Below are positions 1 to 49,100 of a stretch of DNA of 64,000 bases, one piece after another. Each line of letters starts with the position of its first letter. Positions within the stretch are counted from its first letter, which is position 1. The position numbers and the translations under genes were made by a program. The notes under the pieces were generated by a model, which was not told where the DNA came from, did no database searches, and worked only from the letters and a program-made list of their open reading frames with translations. Location: assembly GCF_014839835.1 (NCBI RefSeq), contig NC_071632.1:10434487-10498486 (forward strand). Reading direction: 5' to 3'. Origin of the DNA: Dryobates pubescens (Eukaryota; Chordata; Aves; Piciformes; Picidae).

Positions 1-1
1 C

Positions 2-3000
2 GTGCTGCTCTGGCAGCTGCTTTACGCCTTCTTCAGCTACGCCGAGGGCATCAAGCGGGAGCCGGGCAGCCTGGGGGCTCGCCGCTGGTCGCTCTACGGC
101 CGCCACTATCTGCGGCACTTCAACGAACTCAGCCACGAGCTGCGGGCGCGGCTGAGCCGCGGCTACAAACCGGCCACCAACTACATGAACTCCTTCAGCA
201 GCCCTCTGCTGGCCGTGCTGGCCAAGAACGTTGGCTTCTTCGCCGGCTCCATCCTGGCCGTCCTCATCGCCCTCACCGTCTACGACGAGGATGTGCTGAC
301 GGTGCAGCACATCCTGACCGCCCTCACCCTGCTGGGGCTGGTGGTCACCGTGGCCAGGTGGGTCTGCCAAGGCGGGCAAGGTGTGGCTGTGGTGGGTGGT
401 GGGCCAGACGTGGCTGTGCCAGAGTCACATCTTTGGTGGGAAGAAACCTTCAAGATTGTCCAGTCCAAGTTTTGACCCAGCACTGCCAGGATGGGCCAAT
501 TGTGGCCGTAGTGGGTGATGGGAGGTTCAGACCCCTGGAGCAACTTTTTGACACTGAGGGTGCTGAGACCCTGGCCCAGGTTGCCCATGGAGGTGGGGCA
601 CAAGGTCAAGTTGGATGAGGTTTCGAGGTGGGGGTTGGTTTCTTCTCACAAGGAACAAATGACAGGACAAGAAGAAACAGCCTCAGGTTGCCCCAGGGGA
701 GGTTTAGGTTGGACATGTCAAGGACACCGGACATGTCAAGGTTGGATATTATCAAGGTGTGGCTCAGGGAGCCCAAGGCAGTGGTAGAGACCCCATCCCT
801 GGAGAAGTTTCAAAGCCACAGAGATGTGGTGACCTGGCAGTGCCGGGCTCATGGTTGGACTCTATGATCTTGAAGGTCTCTCCCATCCGAACCATGCCAT
901 GCTGGCTCTGTGCCATGCCACGCTGTCAGTGGCCATGGTGGGTGGCAGGGTGGCCAAGCAGAGGCAGGACACCTGCCCCCACCTTCTGCAGGTCCTTCAT
1001 CCCTGATGAGCACACAGTATGGTGCCCGGAGCAGCTCCTGCAGCGGGTCCTGGCCCATGTCCACTACATGCCCGACCACTGGCAGGGCAATGCCAGCCGG
1101 GCAGAGACGCGCAGCGAAATGGCTCAGCTCTTCCAGTACAAGGCGGTGAGCACTGGGTGATGGGATTCTCCCCCCCCAGCCCCACCAGGCACCCCCTGAC
1201 CCACTCATCACTCACAGGTCTTCATCCTGGAGGAGCTGCTGAGCCCCATCATCACCCCCCTCATCCTCATCTTCGCGCTGCCCCCCCGCGCCCTCGACAT
1301 CATCGACTTCTTCCGCAACTTCACGGTGGAGGTGGTGGGGGTGGGGGACATCTGCTCCTTCGCCCAGCTCGATGTCCGCAGCCACGGAAACCCCCAGGTT
1401 GGGGGGTGCCAGGGGTGGGGGGGATCCCAGTCCTGCTCCCCTTCTTGCTGTGGGGTGTCGTGGCAGGGAGCGGGGTGGCAGGGAGCGGGGTGGCAGGGCA
1501 CAAAGTGGGGGGTGTGGTGGGGGCTGTGGCGGTGGGGAGAGGGGGAGTTGTGGCGGGGTGGGGATGTGGTGGTACAAAGTGGGTGTCATGGGGGGCAGGG
1601 GGGGTGTAGCATAGAGGGCATGTCATGGGGGGCAGGGGATAGTGTGGTGTGTAGGTGGTGTCATGGCAGGGCTTGGGGTGTTCCATCACGAGATGGAACA
1701 AAAGGGGTGTCGTGGTGGGCTGGGGCTATCGTGACACGGAGGAGGTACCAGGGTGGGATTGGGATGCCGTGGCACAAAGGGAACATTACAGCGGGGTTGG
1801 GGTGTCGGGGCACAGAGTAGGTGTCGTGCCAGGATTGGGGTGTTGTGGCAGGAAGTGGGCACCGCCGTGTGCCCACCCTGCAGCAGGTGCTGACGCTGTG
1901 CCCGCAGTGGCTGTCGGCGGGGCACACGGAGGCCTCGGCGTACCGGCAGGCGGAGGATGGCAAGACGGAGCTGTCGCTGATGCGCTTCGCCATCGCACAC
2001 CCGCGCTGGCAGCCGCCGCGGCCCAGCGAGCTCTTCCTGAGCCACCTTAAGGAGCAGGTCCAGCGGGACGCTGCCACCGCGCCGCCCGCCCGCCACCTCC
2101 TGGCCGAGGGGCCTCTGGCCACCTCGCTGCTCTCTGACGACTCGGCTGCCGCGGTAAGCGTGGCACACGGCGGGGCTGGGAGTGCCGAGGGAGCCTCTGT
2201 GCCCATCCTGATCTCCTGTCCCTGCAGCCGGATGGGCTGGTGGCCAGCGTCCTGTCACGGCCCATCCTCTCTGCCAGCGGACTGGTGGCACGGGAGCGAC
2301 GCTTGTCCCAGCCCTGCAGCACTGCCAGCGCTGCCGCCAGCGTCCTGCTGTCCCTTGCATCCCCGCTACCCGGCTGGGTGAGGGGCAGCGCCGGCGACAG
2401 CCCCACCGGGCACCCGCTGCATCCTGAGGAGAGGTCCTGGCGATGGCGTGGTGATGGAGGGGTGTGGGGAGGGGGTTGGCATGGCAAAAAGAGGGTGTCC
2501 TGGCAGGGGAGGTGGTGTGATGGCAGGGTAGGGGTGGCGTGGTGGCATGGGATGTTGTGGCACAAAGGGAAGGGAAAGGGGTTGATGTGGGGAGGGGGCG
2601 TCGTGGCAGAATGGGGATGTCATGGTGGGATGGGGATGTTGTGGTGGGATGGGGGTGTCATGGTGGGCAAGGTGTGTCGTGGGTAGAGGGTATTATGGTG
2701 GGCACAGGGCATTGTGGTGCCCTGCTGGGTGCTGACAACTGTGCCCGCAGCCTGCTCCTGAGCCGCTCAGCACTGCTCTCCGAGGTGGCCTCAGCTGAGA
2801 TGAGCCTCCATGCCATCTACCTGCACGAGGTGTGTGTCCCCAGCCACACGTCTCCCAGTGTACCCATGCTCCCTGATGTACCCCACCCCTCACCCTGCTT
2901 TTACCTGAAGACCCCATGGCTGCTGCCATCTCAGCTGTGGGGGCGTCACAGCCATGTTTTGGCCACTCCTTTAAGGGTGAGGTGGCTGAGAGGGGGTCCC

Positions 3001-3457
3001 GCACTAGGAGGCCCCCATCTCAGTGCCCCATGTGGGGGCAGCTCACCCTGATGTGGCTGTGAACCCCATGATGGGGGATCTCTACCCTCCTTCTGCCCCT
3101 CCAGCTCCACCAGCAGCAGCAGCAGGGTCCTGGTCCCCAGGCTGTTGGGGTCTGGATGTCCTCGGGGGCACCCAAACCCTCCTCCATGACAGCAGGTGGG
3201 TACCACACTGGGGTCCTAGGAACACATATGGCCCCAGAGACGCCCCAGAGATGGGGTGGCTGGGGGGATCCTGAGCGCTGGGACCCCCTGGTAGGGGCTG
3301 TGGGTCAGGGGCTGACCCACCCCAATCCCCCCCAGGCTCGGCTGCCCGGGCCTCACAGGCTCAGCTCCGAGAGATGCCCCTGGGTGGCTGGGCAGAGGAG
3401 GAGGAGGAAGAGGAGGAGGAGGAGGAAGAAGACAAGGAAGAGCAAAGGACAGGCTAG
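2..3457 (+). CDS. ATG9B: Autophagy-related protein 9B, 3' part of the gene
   Basis: ATG9 proteins are multispanning lipid scramblases on Golgi/endosome-derived vesicles that seed autophagosome membranes. Eight coding exons are visible: <2-357, 992-1145, 1218-1397, 1908-2153, 2228-2433, 2751-2829, 3105-3195, 3336-3457 (477 codons plus TAG). Phases agree throughout. Diagnostic ATG9 core stretches are FNELSHELRARLSRGYKP, SILAVLIALTVYDEDVL, CPEQLLQRVLAHVHYMPDHW, FRNFTVEVVGVGD and EDGKTELSLM, then EMSLHAIYLHE and the tail motif PLGGWAE. The frame is open to the left edge, so the 5' exons lie outside. The end is odd: an almost pure glutamate run before DKEEQRTG. The exon 5 donor was chosen at 2434 (gtcctgg) because the stronger-looking GTGAGG at 2378 breaks phase. 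ATG9B rather than ATG9A is inferred from the adjacent NOS3; paralogue identity is not proven by sequence alone. Confidence 0.93.
438..490 (-). repeat. CR1 LINE 3' tail fragment, ATG9B intron
   Basis: The stretch containing ACCTTCAAGATTGTCCAGTC reads, on the minus strand, as a diverged CR1 3' end (TGGCAGTGCTGGGT...TTGGACT...ATCTTGAAGGT). It is only a tail and faces the next fragment. Confidence 0.6.
535..895 (+). repeat. CR1 LINE fragments (two joined pieces), ATG9B intron
   Basis: Positions about 535-612 match the CR1 segment around 'gagaccctggcccaggttgccca'. Positions about 613-895 match a second CR1 3' portion, with 'caggggaggtttaggttgga', a CCATCCCTGGAG block and the tail GGTTGGACTCTATGATCTT. 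Both are diverged and 5'-truncated. The join suggests an internal deletion or two insertions. Confidence 0.75.
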
Positions 3458-3968
3458 CAGCTGTGGCTGCCATGGGTGAGGGCATGGCATGGCCAGGTAC
3501 CCACTGCCTGAGAGGTTTGGTGACCACCAGTGCTGGGGTCTGTTGATGTCTGACTGGTACATGTGCCAGGGTACCTGCTGCTAGTGGCCCCATTGCTGGT
3601 GGCACTGCTACTCCACTGACAGACCCCTTTCCCCTGCAGGGCCCTGGATGTGCCAAGAGCTCCTGGTCACAGTGCTGGGAGAGCTGCTGGGACGTGCTGG
3701 CCTGCACTAGGCACTGCCAGGAGAGACTTGCTGGTGCCCGGGGGTCACCATGTGGGGCAGTCCAACTGCCCATGCCTTCCTGGGCACCCCACTTGGCACA
3801 AGGCCTTGCTGGTGGCCCCGCCTTGGTGCCGGGCTGGGGGTGCTTCTGGGGACAGCCAGCCCCCTCAAGGTGCTGTACTTAGCAGGGGGGCATGGGGCTG
3901 CTGCCCACCCTGTGCCCACCACAGTGCCTGGCACCGGGCATTGGCCACATTGAGCTGCTGCAGTGGGG

Positions 3969-3974
3969 AATAAA
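3969..3974 (+). terminator. ATG9B: Poly(A) signal AATAAA, ATG9B
   Basis: Canonical AATAAA 512 bases after the ATG9B stop codon, in the correct orientation. A GT-rich stretch (GGTGACTGTGTGCC) follows at about 4000, as expected downstream of a cleavage site. Confidence 0.75.
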
Positions 3975-4382
3975 GGTTTACAGAGGGGCTGTGCCAGTGG
4001 TGACTGTGTGCCAGGGCTGGCAAGGGGTGAAGGGCTGTGCTGTGGCAGGGTGCTGGGGTGTGCCATGGGACTTTGGGGGGCATGCCATGGCACTATACCA
4101 GGGGATACTCTGAACATCTGGGGGGGCAATGCCATGGAACTGTGCCAAGCAAGGCTGTGGAGGTTTGAGGGTGACACTGGTACACCACAGTGGTGGTGCC
4201 AACTTGGTGCCACTCTCAGTTTGGAGCTGTGGGGACCACGACCCTGTGTCCTTCCATGCCATCCACCCACCCTCTCCCATCCCTGGCCAGGTGACCGCAC
4301 CCATGCCTACCGGTGCGTACCCCGCCGTTCCTGACAGTGACACCCTGGATAAGCACCAGGCCAGGGTTATCAAAACTAAAGC

Positions 4383-4388
4383 TTTACT
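4383..4388 (-). terminator. NOS3: Variant poly(A) signal AGTAAA, NOS3
   Basis: AGTAAA on the minus strand lies about 96 bases past the NOS3 stop. No AATAAA occurs on this strand between the stop and the ATG9B 3' end, so this common variant is the best candidate for a short 3' UTR. Confidence 0.55.
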
Positions 4389-4483
4389 GGGGAGGCAGCA
4401 GCTGTGCTGGCAGCAGGGCAGGGGGCATGGCCACGGGGACCCCTCTGTCCACAGGCACCCCTCCGGCCCCGGCAGTGCCAGGC

Positions 4484-16709
<12,226 letters not shown>

Positions 16710-17939
16710 CGCGCCGACACTGAGCCGCCGGTGTCGGGAGAGGCTGTTTCCTCCGCCCGCGGCAGGGAAGTGCTGACCTCGGCCACCGCCTCCACCCGAC
16801 AGGGACAATGGCGGCTTCTGCAGCGCGGCCACGCTGGGCACAATGGTGGGCCCTGTGGCACTGCTGCCGCGCCGTGATGCCAACCATACTAGGCCAGTGA
16901 AGATGCCATGAGGCTGTCAAGGCGCTTTGGCATCATGAGCCCCTTGCACACGGCTGGGAGGAGAATGGAGCCTTGGTGGTGCTGGGGGGGTTGCGCGGGC
17001 AGGACCTGACATGGTCATAGGACTCCCGAGGGGGTCATGGGGCCCCGGCACAGCCGTGGGGCACTAGCTTGACCACAGGACCCTCAGTATGGCTGTGGGG
17101 CCCCCAAGGGGGTCATGGCACCCGTGGCATAGCCACAGGGCACTGGCACAGCCATGGGGCACTAGCACGGCCACAGGACCCCCAGGGGGGCCCAAGGGAT
17201 GCTCCCACCAGGCTGGAGCAGGGGGATGAAGAGGGGATGTGGGTTGGGATCTGCCTCCCTCCCCTGCCAGCCCCAAGCTAGGTGCGAGACCCTTGGGCGT
17301 CTCTGGGGCTCTTGTACACCCCCGGGGGTGTCCCATGTCTGTGCCAGGGATTGCCACATGGGGGTCACAGGGCTCTCCCTCCCCCGACCGCCTCCCCCAG
17401 TCCTGCCACTGAGGTGCCAGGAAGCCCCCGCTTAGGCACCTTGAGGTCGGGGGGTGCACCCAGGGACCGTCTTGGGAGGTATCCGGGGGGGAACGATGTG
17501 AGACGGGGGGGGCGACACCCGAGCTAGTGGCGGGTCTGGAGGGGGTCCTACGGTGCCTCCGAGCCGGGAGGGGTGTCCCAGGAGAGGTAGGTGCGGGTCC
17601 CCCCGGCCCTGCTCTGGGGATCCAGGGGCGGGGAGCCCGGGAGGGATCCCGGCCCGTACTCCCCCTCACAGCCGACGGGAAACCGCGCCCGGGGCCGGCC
17701 CCGGCGGTTCCTTCCTGCGGGGGAAGCGGGGGGGCACCGGAGGGGGCGGGACCGAGAGGGGGACCGGACGGGGCACGCCAGAGACTCTCGAGAGGCACCG
17801 AGGGGGCGGCTGCAGCACCACGGCTTCCAGTGCGTGGGGCTCCAGATATCCCCGGGGTGGGGTCTCGATACCCGGAGGGGAGCCTGGATTGCTCCCTCCC
17901 CGTGGCACCCTCACCCCCGGAGCCGGGGTTTAGCGCTGG

Positions 17940-18770
17940 GCCCCACGGCTCGGCTCGACCCGGTTCCGTATGGCTTGGCTCGGCTCGGTTCGGAGCGGCA
18001 TGGTCCAGTTCGTTTCGGTCCTGTCCGGTCCGGCTTGGCCCGGTTCTGCTGGGCTGACCTGACCTGACCTGACCTGACCTGGACTGAACTGGGTTGCCCT
18101 ACCTGGGCTAGGCTGAAGTGGGCGGAACTGGGCGGAACTGGGCCGGGCTCAGCAGGTCCATCCCGCAGCGGGTTCGGTGCCAGTTTCAGCACCTGGGACA
18201 GAGCCTGGCGGGGACTGGGACGGGACTGGTCTGGACTGGGATTGGATTGGACTGGGACCAGAACTGGCAATAAGACTGGACTGGGACAGGTACTGGGCTG
18301 GTACTGGAACTGGGACAGAGACACTAGACTGGAACTGAGTTTGGACTGAACTGACACTGGGGAAGAGATTGGAACAGGGTTGAGTTGAGGCAGGGAGAGA
18401 GACTGGACTGGGACTGGGACTGAGACTGAGACTGGACTGGGACAGAGACTGAGATTTGTCTGCAACTTGACTAGGAATGAACTGGGACAGAGAGACTGGA
18501 CTGGAACTGAAACTGGGATTCGATTTGGGCTGGTATTGAACCAAAGCTGGGATAGAGGCTGGACTGGACTGGACTGGGACAGAGACTGAGCTGGAACTAG
18601 ACAGGGATAGAGACAAAACAGATTGGAACTGGACTGGCATAGAAATTGGTCTGGAGGTGGTCTGGAATTGGACTGGGACCAGGGACTTAACAGCAACTAG
18701 ACCAGGACTGGAACCAAGACTGGACTGGGACTGGACCAGGACCAAAACTGGATCCAGGCCTAGCACCTTT
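17940..18770. repeat. Degenerate 5-bp repeat (GGCTC to ACTGG), NOS3/KCNH2 interval
   Basis: The block opens with CGGCTCGACC/GGCTCGG words, passes through four GACCT units near 18058, and becomes a long ACTGG/GGACTGG array (CTGGACTGGGACTGG...) to about 18770. The 5-base periodicity is clear but heavily mutated. Confidence 0.85.
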
Positions 18771-19019
18771 ACTGGGAGTGACACTGGGGTGCACTGGGGT
18801 GGTGGTACTGCCGGGGGGGGCCGGGGGAGGGGCCCCGAGCTGAGGGGCGGGGCCTGTGCTATCAGGGGCGTGGAGCGGGGCGGGGCCATGGGGGCCTTTC
18901 CCAATCGGCGCCCCCGGGCCGGGCGTGGCGCCCTCCCCCCCCCTGCCCCGCGGCCATTGGCTGCGGCAGGGCTGGCCCCGCCCCCCGGCCCCGGCTGTCA
19001 ACACGCAGCGGCCGCCGCC

Positions 19020-19310
19020 TGTCGAACCGAGCCGGGCCGGGTTGGGCCGAGCCGAGCCCAACCGAGCCGAGCCCAGCCCCTCCGAGCCGAGCCGAGCCGA
19101 GCCGAGCCGAGCCGAGCCGACTCTCTCCGAGTCCCGCCGGGCTGAGCTAAGCCCCGCCGGGCCGAGCCCAGCCCCTTCGGGCTGAGCTGAGCCCCTCCGA
19201 GCCCCTCCGCGTTGAGCCGAGCCGAGCCGAGCCCCGCCGGGCCGGGCTGAACCGGGCCAAACCGAGCTGCACTCCGCTGGGCTGAGCCGAGCTGGGCCGG
19301 GCCAGGCGGG
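19020..19310. repeat. CCGAG pentanucleotide array upstream of KCNH2
   Basis: (GAGCC)n with GGGCC, GAGCT and TCCGA variants. The purest run is at about 19080-19120 (seven CCGAG-type units). It ends about 470 bp before the KCNH2 start codon. Confidence 0.9.
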
Positions 19311-19579
19311 GCGGGGGCTGCATCCCCCTGGGCCGCTCCGTGCCTAAATAAGGCCGATGCTGCGGCGGGCACCGGGCGGGTAGAGCGGGGGGGTACACCG
19401 GCACAGGTACCCGCACTGGTACCCAAACCGCGCCCGCACCGGGCAGCCGCCGGGGCAAGCACCTGCGGCCACCGGGCGGGCAGCGGGCGGGGGAGGGCCC
19501 AGCCTTAACCCTTGCGTGCCCGCCCCGCATCCCGCCCCCCTCTCCCTCCTGGGGCCGAACAGGACCGAAGCGGGGCTGA

Positions 19580-44689
<25,110 letters not shown>

Positions 44690-45660
44690 TGGGACACGAT
44701 GGGACCAGGACCCCCCCACCAGTGCCACGGGACCCCCCCTCCCGATGCCATCCTGGCACCATGGCACGTGGGGCCCCCCGGCACAACAGGACACAGGACC
44801 CTGTCCCCAGGACGCTGTCAGGGCCGGTGGAGGGTCCTCCATGGATAATCCCCCTACGGTGGGGGTGGTGGGACCCCCGTGCCCCACGTTAGCTGGACTA
44901 ACCAGGGGGGGTGTGCCAGGCCCCTGGCCCCACTGCTGTGCCCACGACTTGGCTGGCAGGGCTGGCAGAGGCTGCTGGGCACTGCTGCTCTTCGCCTTCT
45001 CCTCCTCCTCCTAGTGCTGCAGCGCCCTCCCTAGCCAGACTCCCTCTGCCCTTGGGGCTGGCAGTGTAGTCTGGGGGGGTCCATGCGTGTGCCAGGTGTG
45101 TGTCAGGCGTTTCCCGTGCTTGCTCCGTCCGTGTGCTTGCGTCGGCGCCCCGGGACAATGAGGAGGTCTCGGGGTGGGGTCCCGCTGAGCCAGGAGGCCC
45201 CTCCCCCCCAAAAAAATTTGCTGCTGTGGGGACAGCCAGGCACAGTGCCCGTGTCCCCTTGTCCCTGTGTTCGTGCCCATGGCATGCGTGTGCTGCGTCT
45301 TGCATGTGCCCCTGACGCTGTGCCCCCAGCCTTGTCCCTGCTGGGGGTGGCCCAGGGGGCATTTTCTGTCCAGGGGAGGGTGCCCCTCCGTTCCTCCAGT
45401 TGCTCCCTAGCTGGGGGCTCCCCTCGTGGGGCCACCCCACGCACAGGTTTGGGGGTGTTGGGGGACTTTTGCCCAACCCCCCTCAGCCACTCACTGGCCC
45501 CAGTAGTGTGTGCTGTGTTTGTGCTGTCATCCCGTAGCTGGGCACTGCGCGTGCCCACCCCACCGTGTGCCCCCCCTGCATGTTGCCTTCTGCCGTAGGT
45601 GCCCCCCAGGTTTGGGGCAGACCCCCCTCCCCCCCAATAAACCAGACAGACCCCCCCCAG
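44690..45660 (+). other. KCNH2: KCNH2 3' UTR
   Basis: About 0.95 kb from the stop codon to the poly(A) signal. GC-rich with many CCCCC runs. No coding feature. Confidence 0.7.
45636..45641 (+). terminator. KCNH2: Poly(A) signal AATAAA, KCNH2
   Basis: Canonical AATAAA in CCCCCCAATAAACCAGACAG, 947 bases after the stop. First AATAAA on the plus strand downstream of KCNH2. Confidence 0.8.
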
Positions 45661-45991
45661 CTCTGTGTGCAGCTGCATTGCGGGATGGGGCCATGGTGGG
45701 GCCATGGCGGGGCCATGTCACCGCAGTGCACTGTGACCATGGGGAGAGGACAGAGGCACCTATAGGGTGATGCCAACCCCTGTCCCACGTGGGTTCGTGG
45801 CCCTGGGGCAGGGGGGGCAAAGGCCAGGGGGAGGGTGCAGGGGTGTGTGTGGGGGTGACCTTGACAAATGACGTCAGTAAATATTGCGACAGATGCTTGC
45901 TGGGATGTGGCACTGCCTGCTGCAAGCTGCGGTGCCCGTAGTGCTGCCAGGGCTGCCAGGCAAAGACAGGGTGGTAGGAGGTGGCATCACC

Positions 45992-45997
45992 TTTACT
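45992..45997 (-). terminator. AOC1: Variant poly(A) signal AGTAAA, AOC1
   Basis: AGTAAA on the minus strand about 130 bases after the AOC1 stop, facing the KCNH2 signal 350 bases away. Confidence 0.5.
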
Positions 45998-46126
45998 GGG
46001 CATGGCACGTGGTGCAGCACAGCACAGCATGGCCCATGCCTTGGTGTCACTGCGGCCACCCTGGCGTCCCGTCATGGCACAGGATGGCTATGCCGGTGCC
46101 CGTGCCCGTGCCCGCGCCGGGGCAGG

Positions 46127-49100
46127 TCAGTCCTGGCGGTAGGTGCCGTTGTAGGTGAAGGGGGCTGGGGCGCTGCAGGGCCCGGGGCTGGCGGGGGTCC
46201 AGCGCTGGATCTGCAGGTGGGTGAAGGCCGGGGGGTCCAGCGGGCGCACGATGAGCGGGTCACGCGATGCCACCGACGGGTCCTCATCAAAGAAGTTGAA
46301 GGGGCGCAGGAAGAAGCCCACGGCGTTGCCCGGTGTGGCTGTGTTGGGGATGTCCTCGGCGTGTGGCACGTGCAGAAACCCCACCGTCACCCAGGCCACC
46401 AGATCCTGTTCCAGGAGACACGGCGGCCATCAGCAGGTCCTGCTGCCGGCCCCCGCCATGGCATGGCGGTGCCCCCCCGGCCCGTGTCCCTTGCCCGTGG
46501 TGCCACCTGGTCCTCAATGGTCTCGTTGTCCCGCAGGAAGCTCTCGAAGTGGACCAGTGGCTCCCAGGGCTCGTTCTGGGCGTAGATGCTGCTGCTGCTG
46601 TGCTCGTTCTCATGGTGCCGCGTCACAGCCAGGTGGTACCTGCCAGGAGGCACAGGGCAGAATCCAACGTGTGGGTGTTGGGCAGGGCAGGGACACAGCT
46701 CCCAGCCGTGCCCAGGCTCTCCTGGATGAGCCACCTGCTGCCTGGTCACACAGTGGTGGACATGGGGCTGGTGAAGGGTCCTGGTGGGCTCAAAGTGGCA
46801 CTGGTGAGGCCAGCAGCATGTGCCAGGCTGGGGGGACCCTGGATCCCTCAGCTAGGGTGCTCGCAGCCTAGACCCCAATGCCCTTGGGGATATGTCCCCT
46901 CCCCCAGGGTGCCATGTCAGGACTGGGGAGATGATGGTGGCATCTCTGACTGTGACTAGCTCAGCCAAGGGTGCCAGGGTGGGAACAAGTAACAGGGCAT
47001 GAGGTGCCACCGGGAAAGTTCCTTGCACCATGCCCATGCCAGAGTCCACCATGGCCAAGGTTTTGCTGCCACAGACACCTACCTGCTCCAGGAGATGCCC
47101 TTCTCCTCCTGCCAGCCCCGTGGTAGCACATGGCTGGCATGGGAGTTGAGCTGGATGCGGTAGCCACGGGAGTGACCCCAGCGGTTGAGCTGGCGAGGGT
47201 TGGTGACGAGGAGGTAGCGTGGCAGGGGACTGCCAAAGGGGAAGGCAGCCTGGCGCTCACTGTGGCGCGGCTGCCGATGCAGCCAGGGCTGCACCACGCG
47301 GGCACCAGGGCTCCAGGGGTTGGAGATGTTCTCAAAGCGAATGTCCATGGTCTCAAAGCTGTTGCCCGTGCCTGCAAGCAGAAAGGCCATCAGCAGTGGT
47401 CTGCTGGTGGCACCTCACCTGGGGCACCCCATGGAGATGCCACCCCAGATGGTGGCATCATCCTTGGGGGCCTGGTGGTGCCCAGCCTGTGGTGCCCAGC
47501 CAGTGAAGCCACCCCTGGTGCAGCATCCGGGACCTGGTGCCACCTCCCAACGCCCTCCCTGTAGCTGGGGAGGGACCCAGGGGCCTGCACCTGCGACATC
47601 CAGGTCCACTTTATAGTGCACCAGGTGGGTGTGGAGGTTGCCCAGGAGGTGGCTGTGGACGCGGCTGCCGTAGCGCTGGCCCTGCGGCGTGTAGAAGGTG
47701 GCGTGGATGTAGCCAGTGGCGTGGACCTTGGCCTCCGCCACGCCGTTGGGGTAGAGCAGGAAGTCCCAGATGTAGTCGTAGTTGTAGACGGTGGAAGTGG
47801 TGCGCAGGACCAGCGCCTGCCCCTCCAGCCCGGCGTAGAAGTGGAAGCCGCCTTGGAAGTCGCTGTCGAAGTGGCGGCGCAGGGGCACGCCGGTGGGCAG
47901 CTCGAAGACGCAGAGGGCACGGGAGAAGCGGGTGGGGCCCTCGGTGTCGTACAGGTGGTGGGCATCCACGAAGGTGGCCGTGGCTGGGCAGTCGATGCCA
48001 GGAGCTAGCTCGTAGGTGACGGAGCCCATGCCCCAGCCGGCATCCATGTACTTGGTCTGCATGGCTGCCGGTGAGTGGCCGCCGTAGAAGGCTATGGCCT
48101 CCTGCACGCTTACCTCGTAGGCCACGCGCTCGCCATTGAAGCGCAGGTCGAAGAGCTGCAGCCCAGCGGAGGAGCGCAGCCGGAAGGCCAGGCTCCAGCC
48201 GCCGTACTCCAGCAGGTTGCCACGCAGCCGGTAGCGCCGGCCCTGCGGCTCGCACACCCTGGCGCCCCGCACCTTGCCCGGGGTGCCGGTGGCAAAGCGC
48301 CCGCGGGGTTCGTAGCTGGAGAAGAGCTGGCGGGCAGGGGGCAGGGGCAGCCGCGCCACCTCCAGCGTGCCCTGCTCATAGGTCTCCGCCAGCTGGTGCG
48401 GGCTGGAGAAGTAGCGGCCGTTGTACCAGAGCTGCTGCACCGCCCAGCGCTGCGGGTCGGGGTCCCGGTGATCCACCAGCACCTCCAGCCCCACCGGGTG
48501 CAGGAAGAAGCCCTCGACAAAGCGCTGCAGGATCAGCCAGCTCCGGCGCTCGCCGGACACCAGCCCCCGCGGTGCCACGTCTGAGAAGGTCAGGCAGCGC
48601 TGCCCAAGGCCGTCGCCCTCACCGCCACGGGGGTGCTGGCAGCTGCCATTGTGGTACCAGAAGCCAGTGGCGTCGCGGAGCAGCCGGTTGAGCGGGGCCA
48701 TGGCGGCGGCCAGCACACCCTGCAGCTCCTTGTACTCCAGCAGCGTCATCGGCCGCGCCGTGAAGGGGACGCTGCGGCCACCCTTGAAGGACAGCGGCCG
48801 GTACCAGCTGGGCTGCGGGAGGGGCCCCACGGCCAGTTCGGTGATATTGGGCTCTGCTTGTCCCCCAAAGAAGATGACCACACGGGCCTGGCGCTGGGGC
48901 CGGGGGCCGCCCTGGTCCAGGTAGCGCAGGGCCAGGCGCTTCTTGGGGGGCAGCAGCTCCACCAGGAACAGGCTGTTCTTGGCCAGGGGGCCGTGGTGGC
49001 TTGGGGACAGCCCCAGCTCGGGGCGGCTCAGCAGGAAGCTCTGCACCGCACCCAGCTCTGCTGCCGACAGGTCAGCGAAGATGGATGCCATGCCCGGTGG

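Larger units (their letters stand above)
3458..4482. other. ATG9B / NOS3 tail-to-tail intergenic region
   Basis: This holds the ATG9B 3' UTR (to about 3990) and the NOS3 3' UTR (from about 4365). Between them are roughly 0.4 kb of GC-rich sequence with repeated TGCCATGG words and no coding signal. Confidence 0.7.

Noticed and set aside
2228-2377. Shorter ATG9B exon ending at the GTGAGG donor
   Set aside because: Joining 2377 to the next exon at 2751 shifts frame and meets a stop after about 16 codons.
47536-48584. Plus-strand open frames antisense to AOC1
   Set aside because: Shadows of a GC-rich coding exon; the minus strand encodes a full-length amine oxidase.
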